Shown here one piece after another: positions 23,738 to 31,963 of a DNA stretch of 64,000 nt. This DNA is from Pseudomonadota bacterium (GTDB lineage Bacteria; Pseudomonadota; Alphaproteobacteria; Acetobacterales; Acetobacteraceae): contig JAKAWQ010000002.1 in NCBI GenBank assembly GCA_021816925.1, positions 62,001-126,000 on the forward strand, written 5' to 3'. Below the pieces are notes generated by a model. It saw only the letters and a program-made list of their open reading frames with translations, searched no databases and had not been told where the DNA came from. Every line of letters starts with the position of its first letter. The first letter of the stretch is position 1. The position numbers and the translations under genes are program-made.

Positions 23738-23752
23738 TTGATCATAGATCAA
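23738..23752. promoter_or_regulatory. operator-like inverted repeat between the ABC operon and gntR
   Basis: TTGATC-ATA-GATCAA is a perfect 6-base inverted repeat with a 3-base centre, in the 147-base divergent intergenic region, 86 bases upstream of the binding-protein start and 48 upstream of the regulator start. GntR/FadR-family dimers bind short palindromes of this geometry. It is a good candidate for the operator through which the divergent regulator controls both transcripts. A further GATC-containing stretch follows directly to 23760. Confidence 0.5.
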
Positions 23753-23799
23753 GGATCATGAGCTACGCAAGCGGCCCGCTCGCGCGATGCCGCTGAAGA

Positions 23800-24522
23800 A
23801 TGAGCAGCAGGACGAAGCAGATGCCTGGCACCTTCACCCTCGCGGTCGGCGGAACGGCGGAGAAGAGGCTCCCCTCGCGCCCGATCGACCGCGAGACGGT
23901 GCAGGACCGCGTCTATCGCCGCATCCGCGAGATGATCCTGAACGGGGAGGTCGAGCCGGGGCAAACCCTTACCATTCCCGGCCTCTCCGCCGCGTTCCAG
24001 GTAAGCACCATGCCGGTGCGCGAGGCCCTGCGCCGGCTCATGGCCGAGCAGGCACTGATGGTGGTCTCCGGCCGCTCCGTCGGCATCCCGGCGCTGACGC
24101 GCGCCCGCCTCGCCGAATTGCGGCGCGTGCGCCGCGCGGTCGAGGGGCTCGCCGTCGCCTGGGCGGCGGAGCGAATCGGCGCGACAGAGCTCAGCCGGCT
24201 ATCCGAATTGGTGCGCGAGATGCAACAGGCGGCTACCACGCGCGATGGCCGCCGCTACGTGCCGGCCAATCACGACTTCCATTTCACCATCTACCGAGCG
24301 GCACAATCGCCCACGCTCTTCAGCATCATCGAATCGCTCTGGCTGCAGATCGGGCCATATTTCCACGTCCTTCGCGCCTCGGAGAACTGGCGGGCGGCCA
24401 ACGCCAGCCATCGTGCCATGCTGGAGGCGCTCGGGCGGCGCGACGCCGCCGCCGCGACCGAGGCACTCCAGCGCGACATCGACGAGGCCGCCGCCGCGCT
24501 CGAGCTTCTGCTCGGCGGATAG
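23800..24522 (+). CDS. GntR family transcriptional regulator (FCD type)
   Basis: A 240-residue regulator. Residues about 30-95 are the winged helix (VYRRIREMILNGEVEPGQTL, then FQVSTMPVREALRRLMAEQA), and residues about 100-230 are the all-helical FCD ligand domain with the metal-binding pattern DFHFTIYRAAQSP (Asp/His) and ANASHRAMLEAL (His). FCD regulators usually sense the substrate or an early intermediate of the pathway beside them. It is transcribed divergently from the catabolic operon, so it is the probable local repressor. Confidence 0.93.
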   Translation: MSSRTKQMPGTFTLAVGGTAEKRLPSRPIDRETVQDRVYRRIREMILNGEVEPGQTLTIPGLSAAFQVSTMPVREALRRLMAEQALMVVSGRSVGIPALTRARLAELRRVRRAVEGLAVAWAAERIGATELSRLSELVREMQQAATTRDGRRYVPANHDFHFTIYRAAQSPTLFSIIESLWLQIGPYFHVLRASENWRAANASHRAMLEALGRRDAAAATEALQRDIDEAAAALELLLGG

Positions 24523-24691
24523 AGCCAGACACCCGCGCGCCTTACGCAGCCGGCACCGCGAACATCGGCAGGAAGGCCTGCACCCGTGCCGACGGGATCG
24601 CGCGTTCGCCGCCCGCAGCACTGATCCCCGCCTCCTACTGACCGATTGAAGCGGCACGGCGAATCGCCGGGCGCCGTGATGGATGTACGTA

Positions 24692-24723
24692 ATGCTGCCC
24701 CTCCCGGATGCTGCCCCTCCCGG
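24692..24723. repeat. 16-base tandem duplication
   Basis: The unit ATGCTGCCCCTCCCGG occurs twice with no mismatch, at 24692-24707 and 24708-24723. It is not inside a recognised gene. A recent local slippage or repair event is the simplest explanation. Confidence 0.85.
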
Positions 24724-24975
24724 TCCTGGCGCCGATCATGGCGCCCGGGGGAATTGCATTTCATTTCGCCGGAGGTGAGGTGGTTGCGGCACGGCTGGGG
24801 ATCGGTTCGACCCGCGGGATTCAGCCGTCCGGGGATGCGATGGGGGGGTGCGGAGCCAGTGGGTGCGCGCTTGCCGCCCGCGTCCTTGTTTTCTCGGCCG
24901 TGGGCAGCGGAGATGGCGGGCGATCGCGGGGACGGGTTGCGGCGGGCCGGCGACGGGTGGGGGGCTCGCCTTGCC

Positions 24976-25004
24976 TTGCCCGCCGACATCCCAGACAATA
25001 TAAA
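24976..25004 (+). promoter_or_regulatory. sigma70-type promoter candidate for trpGDC-moaC-moeA
   Basis: TTGCCC (24976-24981), a 17-base spacer, then TATAAA (24999-25004), in an AT-rich pocket about 105 bases before the trpG start. Spacing is ideal and the -10 hexamer is good; the -35 matches at four of six bases. The only well-formed promoter seen for this operon. Confidence 0.5.
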
Positions 25005-25109
25005 GTAAATTCAATGTGTTGTGACGATTATCTGGCGCCTGTCGGAAGTGGCCGTTGCGGCTGGCGCGCCCGCATTGACCGTGAGCGGGGCTGTTCCCAT
25101 GATGGCGGC

Positions 25110-25706
25110 ATGCTGCTCCTGATCGACAACTACGACAGCTTCACCTTCAACCTGGTGCATTTCCTCGGCGAGGCCGGCGCCGAGACGGAGGTATGGCGCA
25201 ACGACGCGATCGGGGTTGCGGAAGCGCTGGCAAGGAAGCCAGAGGCGATCGTGCTTTCACCGGGACCTTGCACGCCGAACGAGGCGGGGATCTGCCTTCA
25301 ACTGATCGAGGCGGCCGCGGGGCGGGCGCCGATCCTCGGCGTCTGTCTCGGCCATCAGGCGATCGGACAGGCGATGGGCGCGCGGGTCGAGCGGGCACCC
25401 TTGCCGATGCACGGCAAGACGAGCCGCATCTTCCATGACGGGAGCGCGCTGTTCGCCGGGGTGAGGAACCCCTTCTTCGCGACGCGCTACCACAGCCTGA
25501 TCGTGCTCCGCGACTCGCTGCCGGCGGATCTCGTCGCCTCGGCCTGGACAGAGGAGGGGATCGTGATGGCGATCCGCCACCGCGTGGCTCCGATTTTCGG
25601 CGTGCAGTTCCATCCGGAGAGCATTGCTAGCGAGGAAGGGCATGCGATCCTCGCCAACTTTCTGGCCATCGTCCGCGGCGCCAACGCTCCCGCGCGTGCC
25701 GCCTGA
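25110..25706 (+). CDS. trpG: anthranilate synthase component II (glutamine amidotransferase)
   Basis: Supplies ammonia from glutamine to TrpE. The 198-residue class I amidotransferase shows LLIDNYDSFTFNLVHFLGE, the oxyanion region VLSPGPCTPNEAGI, the nucleophile in ILGVCLGHQAIGQAMGA and the His/Glu pair in GVQFHPESIASEEG. I start at 25110 (MLLLIDNYDSF); the frame is open for 400 bases upstream but has no domain. First gene of trpG-trpD-trpC-moaC-moeA. Confidence 0.95.
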   Translation: MLLLIDNYDSFTFNLVHFLGEAGAETEVWRNDAIGVAEALARKPEAIVLSPGPCTPNEAGICLQLIEAAAGRAPILGVCLGHQAIGQAMGARVERAPLPMHGKTSRIFHDGSALFAGVRNPFFATRYHSLIVLRDSLPADLVASAWTEEGIVMAIRHRVAPIFGVQFHPESIASEEGHAILANFLAIVRGANAPARAA

Positions 25707-25718
25707 GCGCGCCTTTCG

Positions 25719-26741
25719 GTGTTGTCGGGACTGAAGCCCGTTCTTGTCCGGCTGGCAAGCGGCGCCACTCTCTCGGAGCCGGAGGCCGAGGAGGCGTTCG
25801 GCGTGATCATGGCGGGCGAGGCGACGCCGGCGCAGATCGCGGCGCTCCTGATGGCGATGCGCGTGAGGGGCGAGACGGTTGCGGAGCTCACGGGTGCGGT
25901 CAGGGCGATGCGGGCACGGATGGTGGCCGTGGAGGCGCCGGAGGACGCGATGGATGTCTGCGGCACCGGGGGGGACGCGGCGGGCACGCTCAACGTGTCG
26001 AGCGCGGTCACGTTCGTGCTGGCGGGCGCCGGAGTACCGGTGGCCAAGCACGGCAATCGGGCCCTCTCCTCGCAAACGGGAGGAGCCGACGTACTGGCGG
26101 CTCTCGGGGTGACGATCGAGGTGCCGTTCGCCCGGCTGGCGCAGATCCTGAATGCGGCCGGCTGTGTTTTTCTGTTCGCGCCGCGCCACCACACGGCGTT
26201 GCATCACGCCGCGGGGCCGCGCCAGGAGATCGGCACGCGCACCATTTTCAACCTGCTCGGCCCGCTGGCGAACCCGGCGCGCGTGCGACGCCAACTGATC
26301 GGGGTCTTTTCTCCCGACTGGGCCCGGCCGATGGCCGAGACGCTCGGCCGGCTCGGCTCCGAACGCGCCTGGGTGGTCCACGGCCAGGGGCTCGACGAGC
26401 TTACGGTTGCGGGGGAAAACCGGGTGGTTGAGCTGATGCCCGGGGGCGTTCGGGAGTTCGTGCTCACGCCCGAGGAGGCGGGCTTTGCGCGCGCGCCGGT
26501 CGAGGCGATACAAGGCGGGGACGCGGCAGCGAATGCCGCGGCGTTGTTGGCCATGCTGGAGGGCGCACCGGGATCTTACCGGGATACGGTGCTGCTCAAC
26601 GCCGGGGCGGCGCTTGTGGTGGCGCGCCGGGCGAGTTCCATCGGAGAGGGGGCGAAGTTGGCGGCCGAGATTGTGGCGTCAGGGGCGGCGCTTGCCGCCC
26701 TCGAAGCGCTCCGGCGGGAAAGCACGAGGGCGGCAGAGTGA
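25719..26741 (+). CDS. trpD: anthranilate phosphoribosyltransferase
   Basis: Transfers phosphoribose from PRPP to anthranilate. It is 340 residues with the glycine-rich PRPP loop [57 protein letters not shown] and [14 protein letters not shown]. The start is the GTG at 25719, 12 bases after trpG. The stop overlaps the trpC GTG (GTGA). Confidence 0.97.
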   Translation: MLSGLKPVLVRLASGATLSEPEAEEAFGVIMAGEATPAQIAALLMAMRVRGETVAELTGAVRAMRARMVAVEAPEDAMDVCGTGGDAAGTLNVSSAVTFVLAGAGVPVAKHGNRALSSQTGGADVLAALGVTIEVPFARLAQILNAAGCVFLFAPRHHTALHHAAGPRQEIGTRTIFNLLGPLANPARVRRQLIGVFSPDWARPMAETLGRLGSERAWVVHGQGLDELTVAGENRVVELMPGGVREFVLTPEEAGFARAPVEAIQGGDAAANAAALLAMLEGAPGSYRDTVLLNAGAALVVARRASSIGEGAKLAAEIVASGAALAALEALRRESTRAAE

Positions 26742-27550
26742 AGCCGCCGCTCACCCCGGACGCGCTTTCTCGGATCTGCGCGGATACCCGCGCAGCCGTC
26801 GCCAGGGCGAAGGCCGAAACCAGCATCGAGGCGCTGAAACAGCGGATAAACGCCGATGCGGAAGCGCCGCGCGGGTTCGGACGTGCACTCAAGGAGCGCG
26901 TGGCGGATGCCGGTTTCGCGCTGATCGCGGAGATCAAGAAGGCATCGCCCTCGGCCGGGCTGATCCGTCCCGATTTCGATCCGGCCGCGCTGGCGCGCGC
27001 CTACGAGGCGGGCGGGGCCACCTGCCTTTCGGTGCTGACCGATGCACGATATTTCCAGGGCAGCCCCGAGCACCTCAGGGCCGCGCGGGCGGCCGTGCAT
27101 CTGCCGGTGCTGCGCAAGGACTTCATCCTCGACCCCTGGCAGGTGTACGAGAGCCGCGCGATGGGCGCGGATGCCGTGTTGCTGATCATGGCCGCGCTCG
27201 AGGACGGGGAGGCGCGCGATCTGGAAGCGCTGGCGCGGGCCCTCGACATGGACGTTCTGGCGGAGGTTCATCAGCCGCGCGAGCTCGAGCGGGCACTCGG
27301 GCTGGAAACGACGCTGATCGGGATCAACAACAGAAATCTCAGGACATTAGAGACAGACATCAACATCACGCTCGAGCTTGCGCCGTCGGTGCCGCCGGAA
27401 CGGTTCCTGGTGAGCGAGAGCGGAATCGCGACGCACGAGGACGTGGAGCGGCTGGTCGCGGCGGGGGCGTATTGCTTCCTGGTGGGAGAAGGGCTGATGC
27501 GCGAGAAAGACGTGGCGGGGGCGACGCGCCGGCTGCTCGGGGCAAGCTGA
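26738..27550 (+). CDS. trpC: indole-3-glycerol-phosphate synthase
   Basis: Closes the ring of carboxyphenylamino-deoxyribulose phosphate to indole-3-glycerol phosphate. The 270-residue TIM barrel has [17 protein letters not shown] (catalytic Lys), [28 protein letters not shown] (catalytic Lys), [28 protein letters not shown] and [13 protein letters not shown]. The GTG start overlaps the trpD stop. TrpF, TrpB and TrpA are not encoded here. Confidence 0.97.
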   Translation: MKPPLTPDALSRICADTRAAVARAKAETSIEALKQRINADAEAPRGFGRALKERVADAGFALIAEIKKASPSAGLIRPDFDPAALARAYEAGGATCLSVLTDARYFQGSPEHLRAARAAVHLPVLRKDFILDPWQVYESRAMGADAVLLIMAALEDGEARDLEALARALDMDVLAEVHQPRELERALGLETTLIGINNRNLRTLETDINITLELAPSVPPERFLVSESGIATHEDVERLVAAGAYCFLVGEGLMREKDVAGATRRLLGAS

Positions 27551-27554
27551 CGGT

Positions 27555-28040
27555 GTGCCGGTGAGCGGGGACCTTTCCCACCTCGATCAGGCGGGCCGGG
27601 CCGCCATGGTGGATGTGGCCCGCAAGGCGGAGACGGAGCGGACGGCGACGGCACGGGCGCGTGTCGTCATGCAGCCGGCGACGCTCGAGCGGATCGCGGC
27701 GGGGACGGCACCGAAGGGTGATGTGCTGGCGGCGGCGAGAATCGCCGGAATCATGGCGGCCAAAAGGACGGCGGAACTCATTCCGCTTTGCCATCCGCTG
27801 CCGCTCGCGGCGGTGGCGGTGGAACTCACAGCCGATGCGGCCGGGCCGGCGATGGAGATTGCGGCGACGGTGAAGACGACGGGGCGAACGGGCGTGGAGA
27901 TGGAAGCCCTGACGGCGGCGGCGGTTGCCGCCCTGACGCTTTACGACATGCTGAAATCGATGGACCGGGGCATGCGGATCGAGGCGTTGCGCCTGACCCA
28001 CAAGGCGGGCGGAAAGTCCGGCGAGTTCCGGGCGCCCTGA
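27555..28040 (+). CDS. moaC: cyclic pyranopterin monophosphate synthase
   Basis: Second step of molybdenum cofactor synthesis, forming cyclic pyranopterin monophosphate. The 161-residue protein has [33 protein letters not shown] (catalytic Lys/His region), [31 protein letters not shown] and the C-terminal [15 protein letters not shown] start 4 bases after trpC; moeA follows 11 bases after the stop. Linkage of moaC-moeA to trpC is common in alphaproteobacteria. Confidence 0.97.
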   Translation: MPVSGDLSHLDQAGRAAMVDVARKAETERTATARARVVMQPATLERIAAGTAPKGDVLAAARIAGIMAAKRTAELIPLCHPLPLAAVAVELTADAAGPAMEIAATVKTTGRTGVEMEALTAAAVAALTLYDMLKSMDRGMRIEALRLTHKAGGKSGEFRAP

Positions 28041-28051
28041 GGAGGCGGCCG

Positions 28052-29257
28052 ATGCTGAGCGTCGAGGAGGCACGTGCACGGATACTGGCGCTGCTCCGGC
28101 CGACCGCGGCCGAGGTGGTGGGGCTGGCTGACGCCTTCGGGCGGGTGAGCGCCCAGCCGATTGCCGCGCGGCGCACGCAGCCGCCCGCGGACGTTTCGGC
28201 CATGGACGGCTTTGCGCTCCGTGCGCGTGACGGGGCGGAAGGCGCGCGGCTCAACGTGGTCGGGAGCGCGCCGGCGGGGCATCCGTTCGCCGGCCGCGTC
28301 GGGCCTGGGGAGGTCGTGCGGATCTACACGGGCAGCGTCGTTCCGGAGGGTGCGGATACGATCCTGATCCAGGAAAACGCGCGGGACGAGGGCTCGGCCG
28401 TCATGGTCGAGAAGGCGGTCGCGGCGGGGCGGCATATCCGTCGCGCCGGCCAGGATTTCTCCGAAGGGGACGTGCTCATCCCGGCCGGGCGGCGGCTTTC
28501 GGCGCGCGATATCGGGCTGGCGGCGGCGGCGAACCATCCGTGGATCGCCGTGCACAGGGCGCCGCGGGTGGCGATCCTGGCGACCGGGGACGAGGTTGCG
28601 CTTCCCGGCGAGGCGCTGCTCCCGGGAGGGGTGGTGAGTTCCAACGCGCATGCGCTTGCGGCACTGGTGCGGGCCGCAGGGGGCGAGCCGACCGTGCTGC
28701 CGATCGTGCGCGATGATGCGGCGGCGATCGCCGCGGCTGCCGAGTCGGCGCGCGGAATGGATCTGCTGGTGACGACGGGCGGGGCAAGCGTGGGCGCGCA
28801 CGACCTCGTGCAGGAGGGGCTCGGGCGGCTCGGCTTCGTGCTGGATTTCTGGAAAATCGCGATGCGGCCGGGCAAGCCGCTGATCGTCGGGCGCGTCGTA
28901 GACGTGCCGATGATCGGCCTTCCCGGCAATCCGGTGTCGGCGCTCGTGTGCGCGATCCTTTTCCTCCTGCCGGCGCTGGCCAGGCTTTGCGGGCTCGGCG
29001 AGACGACCCTGCCGGTCGAGGAGGCACGGCTTGGCGTTCCGGTTGCGGCGAACGACGGGCGGGCGGACCACTTGCGCGCCAAGCTCACAACGGACGGCTC
29101 GGGGCGGTTGGTTGCGACCCCGTTTCAGCAACAGGATTCCTCGTTGCTTCTGCTTCTGGCCAGGGCCGACGCGCTGATCCTCCGCCCGCCGCATGGGCCC
29201 GCCCTGCCGGCGGACGCAATGGTCCCGGTGATCCGGCTCGATCGCCTCGGGGTTTGA
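28052..29257 (+). CDS. moeA: molybdopterin molybdenumtransferase
   Basis: Inserts molybdate into adenylylated molybdopterin. The 401-residue protein shows DVSAMDGFALRA in domain I, VRIYTGSVVPEGADTILIQE, and the MoCF core VAILATGDEV, VVSSNAHALAALV, LLVTTGGASVGAHDLV, KIAMRPGKPLIVG and IGLPGNPVSALV. The ATG at 28052 is preceded by GAGGAGG. Probably last gene of the trpG operon; lexA has its own leader 127 bases long. Confidence 0.96.
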   Translation: MLSVEEARARILALLRPTAAEVVGLADAFGRVSAQPIAARRTQPPADVSAMDGFALRARDGAEGARLNVVGSAPAGHPFAGRVGPGEVVRIYTGSVVPEGADTILIQENARDEGSAVMVEKAVAAGRHIRRAGQDFSEGDVLIPAGRRLSARDIGLAAAANHPWIAVHRAPRVAILATGDEVALPGEALLPGGVVSSNAHALAALVRAAGGEPTVLPIVRDDAAAIAAAAESARGMDLLVTTGGASVGAHDLVQEGLGRLGFVLDFWKIAMRPGKPLIVGRVVDVPMIGLPGNPVSALVCAILFLLPALARLCGLGETTLPVEEARLGVPVAANDGRADHLRAKLTTDGSGRLVATPFQQQDSSLLLLLARADALILRPPHGPALPADAMVPVIRLDRLGV

Positions 29258-29275
29258 AGAGCCGACGGGAATCGC

Positions 29276-29305
29276 TTGACGCGACTTCGCCACGGACCCT
29301 AGAAA
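29276..29305 (+). promoter_or_regulatory. possible lexA promoter
   Basis: TTGACG (29276-29281), an 18-base spacer and TAGAAA (29300-29305), about 80 bases before lexA. The -35 is near consensus, the -10 moderate. I did not find a clean GTTC-N7-GTTC LexA box of the alphaproteobacterial type next to it. Confidence 0.35.
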
Positions 29306-29384
29306 GCAATCCTAGTTGCTGATTTGTTCCGACCCTTGGCCAAACTGAGCCCCGGGAGGTCGGCCTTGGCAGGAAGGATCCCGC

Positions 29385-30110
29385 ATGCTCACGCGCAAGC
29401 AGCACGAGCTCCTGATCTTCATCGACAGACACCTGAAGACGTCAGGTTTCTCGCCGAGCTTCGAGGAAATGAAGGAGGCGTTGCAGCTCAAGTCAAAGTC
29501 CGGGGTGCATCGGTTGATCTCGGCGCTCGAGGAACGCGGGTTTCTGCGGCGGCGTCGGCATCGGGCGCGGGCGCTGGAGGTGCTGCGGTTGCCGGCTGAA
29601 GCGGCGCAGCGTTCCGCGCTCGCCCTCAAGCCCGAAGCACGCGGCGAGGTCGGAGGGTTCGCGCCAAATGTGATCCGTGGCGACTTCACCGGCCGGCTGC
29701 CGGGGGTACGAGCCGCGGGCGAGGTGGGAGCCGTACAAATTCCTCTCTACGGGCGGATCGCCGCAGGCTTGCCGATCGAGGCATTGCGTGACTCCGGGAT
29801 CCACGTCGAAGTTCCGATGGCGATGCTCGGGGGCGGGGAGCATTACGCCCTGGAGGTGGCGGGGGATTCGATGGTCGAGGCAGGGATTCTGGACGGTGAT
29901 ACGGCGGTGATCCGCAAGGCCGAAACGGCGGAGAATGGGCAGATCGTGGTGGCCTTGGTCGACGAGGCCGAGGTGACGTTGAAGCGGCTGCGCCGACGTG
30001 GACAGTCGATCGCGCTCGAGCCGGCGAACCCGCGCTACGAGGTGCGGCTTCTGCCGGCGGAACGGGTGAAGGTGCAGGGACGGCTGGTGGCGCTGCTCAG
30101 GCGCTACTGA
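29385..30110 (+). CDS. lexA: SOS-response repressor LexA
   Basis: Represses DNA-repair genes and cleaves itself when RecA is activated. The 241-residue protein has an N-terminal winged helix (residues 1-65: [40 protein letters not shown]), a linker of about 60 residues, and a C-terminal S24 peptidase domain. The self-cleavage Ala-Gly is in [10 protein letters not shown], the catalytic Ser in [11 protein letters not shown] and the catalytic Lys in EVTLKRLRR. The last 7 bases overlap a lipoprotein gene on the other strand. Confidence 0.97.
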   Translation: MLTRKQHELLIFIDRHLKTSGFSPSFEEMKEALQLKSKSGVHRLISALEERGFLRRRRHRARALEVLRLPAEAAQRSALALKPEARGEVGGFAPNVIRGDFTGRLPGVRAAGEVGAVQIPLYGRIAAGLPIEALRDSGIHVEVPMAMLGGGEHYALEVAGDSMVEAGILDGDTAVIRKAETAENGQIVVALVDEAEVTLKRLRRRGQSIALEPANPRYEVRLLPAERVKVQGRLVALLRRY

Positions 30111-30457
30111 GCGCCCCGGACCGAGGTTCCGGAGGAGGAGGAAACCGCCGGAGGCTGGAGCGGGACGCTCGCCGCGGCAGGAGCGGGAGGAGAGGAAGCG
30201 GTATTGGCCGGCACCTGCGACCTGGTCCAGGGCGGGCTGCCGAGATTGACCTTGTCCGGGCTGGTATTGACTGCGGTGAGCGCGCCGGCGCCGCTGCCGA
30301 CGGCAGCTCCGATCACCACGCCGATGGGGCCGCCGATGAGGCCGATTGCGCCGCCGGTGGCGGCACCCGTGGCCATGCCCCCTTCGGTGCGGCCCGGTTG
30401 GCTCGTCCCGCATCCCGAAAGGAGCCCGACGAGGCCGATCATGACGATGAGACGCAT
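30104..30457 (-). CDS. small glycine-zipper lipoprotein
   Basis: A 117-residue predicted lipoprotein. The signal peptide [16 protein letters not shown] ends in a lipobox (LLSG|C). A glycine-zipper segment of about 45 residues follows ([16 protein letters not shown] and [13 protein letters not shown]), then a Pro/Ala/Ser-rich tail. Such proteins insert in or stabilise the envelope. The start at 30457 follows GGGGAGGAG. Convergent with lexA, overlapping it by 7 bases. Confidence 0.75.
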   Translation of the reverse strand: MRLIVMIGLVGLLSGCGTSQPGRTEGGMATGAATGGAIGLIGGPIGVVIGAAVGSGAGALTAVNTSPDKVNLGSPPWTRSQVPANTASSPPAPAAASVPLQPPAVSSSSGTSVRGAQ

Positions 30458-30638
30458 TGCGCTCCTCCCCGACTCGCAACCCACCTTACACCGAATCTCG
30501 CCGACGGAGCCGGATTATCGAAAGAGTGCCGGCCCGGCTTGAACGGACCTTCCCAGCAAGCAACAATCGGTCGGACCTGATCCGGCCCTCTCTGGCCGGC
30601 CCGCCTTTGTTGCGACCCGCAAGGCACGAGGATCTTCA

Positions 30639-31934
30639 ATGAATAATCCGCCCCGCCATCCCGAGACGCTTGCCTTGCACGCGGGCTGGCGTGCCGACCC
30701 CGAAACGGGCTCGGTTGCAGTGCCGATCCACCAGACCACGTCCTATCAGTTCCGGAGCCCGGAGCACGCGGCGAACCTGTTCGCGCTCAAGGAGTTCGGG
30801 AACATCTACACACGCATCATGAACCCGACGACGGCGGTGCTCGAGGAGCGGCTTGCGGCAATCGAAGGCGGCGCCGCAGCGCTTGCCACCGCCTCGGGCC
30901 AGGCGGCGACCGCCTTCGCGGTGCAGAACCTCGCGCGCGCGGGGGACAATATCGTTTCTTCGACCGACCTCTACGGCGGCACGTGGAACATGTTCGCCCA
31001 TACGCTCAAGGATCAGGGGATCGAGGTGCGCTTCGTCGATCCCGCGGAGCCCGAGAATTTCCGCCGCGCCACGGATGCCGGAACCCGCGCCTATTATGCG
31101 GAGACGCTGCCCAACCCCAAGCTCACGGTGTTTCCGATTGCCGAGGTGGCGGCGATCGGCCGGCCGCTCGGCATTCCGCTCATCATGGACAACACTGCGG
31201 CCCCGATCGTCTGCCGGCCGTTCGATCATGGCGCGGCCGTGGTGATGTATTCGACAACGAAATATATCGGCGGGCACGGCAATTCGATCGGCGGCGCGGT
31301 GATCGACGGGGGAAATTTCGACTGGGGAGCACACTCCGACCGCCAGCCGCTCTTGAACACGCCCGATCCGAGCTATCACGGGGCGGTGTGGAGCGAGGCG
31401 GTGAAGCCGCTCGGCCCGATTGCCTATATCGTGCGCATGCGCGTGGTGCTGCTGCGTGACCTCGGCGCGGCGCTTTCGCCGTTCAACGCCTTCCTGATCC
31501 TGCAAGGGATCGAGACGCTGCCGCTGCGCATGGAGCGACATTGCGAGAACACCGAGAAGGTGGCGGCGTTCCTGGCTACCCGCAAAGGCGTGAGCCGTAT
31601 CATCCACCCGCTTTACAGCGGCCAGGCGGCGAAGGGCCGGGCGGAGCGGTATCTCCGCGGGGGTTATGGCGGGCTGGTCGGCTTCGAGCTTGCGGGCGGC
31701 CTGGAGGCGGGAAAGCGGTTCATCGCGGCACTGAAGATGCTGTACCACGTTGCCAATATCGGCGATTCGAGGAGCCTTGCGATCCATCCGGCCTCAACCA
31801 CGCATTCCCAGCTTTCCCAAGCCGAGCAGGCCGCGACCGGCGTAACCGAGGGCTATGTGAGGCTCTCGGTCGGGATCGAGCATATCGACGACATCCTGGC
31901 CGATCTCGATCAGGCGATCGAGCAGGCAAGCTGA
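30639..31934 (+). CDS. metY: O-acetylhomoserine (thiol)-lyase, MetY type
   Basis: PLP enzyme making homocysteine from O-acetylhomoserine and sulfide. The 431-residue protein belongs to the Cys/Met metabolism family: TLALHAGWRADPETGSVAVP, QTTSYQF, YTRIMNPTTAVLEERLAALEGG-like (here AIEGG), ATASGQAAT, and the PLP-lysine motif MYSTTKYIGGHGNSIGG. Insertions around residues 225-265 are usual for MetY rather than MetB/MetC. An inverted repeat TTGCG-ACC-CGCAA (30610-30622) lies just before the ribosome-binding site. No SAM-type riboswitch was recognised in the 154-base leader before the start. Confidence 0.92.
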   Translation: MNNPPRHPETLALHAGWRADPETGSVAVPIHQTTSYQFRSPEHAANLFALKEFGNIYTRIMNPTTAVLEERLAAIEGGAAALATASGQAATAFAVQNLARAGDNIVSSTDLYGGTWNMFAHTLKDQGIEVRFVDPAEPENFRRATDAGTRAYYAETLPNPKLTVFPIAEVAAIGRPLGIPLIMDNTAAPIVCRPFDHGAAVVMYSTTKYIGGHGNSIGGAVIDGGNFDWGAHSDRQPLLNTPDPSYHGAVWSEAVKPLGPIAYIVRMRVVLLRDLGAALSPFNAFLILQGIETLPLRMERHCENTEKVAAFLATRKGVSRIIHPLYSGQAAKGRAERYLRGGYGGLVGFELAGGLEAGKRFIAALKMLYHVANIGDSRSLAIHPASTTHSQLSQAEQAATGVTEGYVRLSVGIEHIDDILADLDQAIEQAS

Positions 31935-31963
31935 GCGAGCCGGGTCCAGCGCCGGTCGTACGT

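Larger units (their letters stand above)
24523..25109. other. intergenic region between gntR and trpG
   Basis: A 587-base gap, GC-rich in its first 450 bases and AT-rich just before trpG. Open frames cross it on both strands, but none has a recognisable product. It holds a 16-base tandem duplication (24692-24723) and a good promoter candidate for the trpG operon (24976-25004). I see no trp-leader peptide with clustered Trp codons and no terminator/antiterminator pair. Confidence 0.5.

Noticed and set aside
24523-25109. trp leader peptide / attenuator
   Set aside because: No short frame with clustered TGG codons followed by alternative hairpins and a T-run was seen.
29258-29384. LexA box before lexA
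   Set aside because: GTTC occurs once, but no second GTTC at the seven-base spacing of the alphaproteobacterial site and no gram-positive-type box was found.
30485-30638. SAM riboswitch upstream of metY
   Set aside because: The leader was compared by eye with SAM-I, SAM-II and SAH riboswitch consensus segments; none of the conserved core stretches was present.
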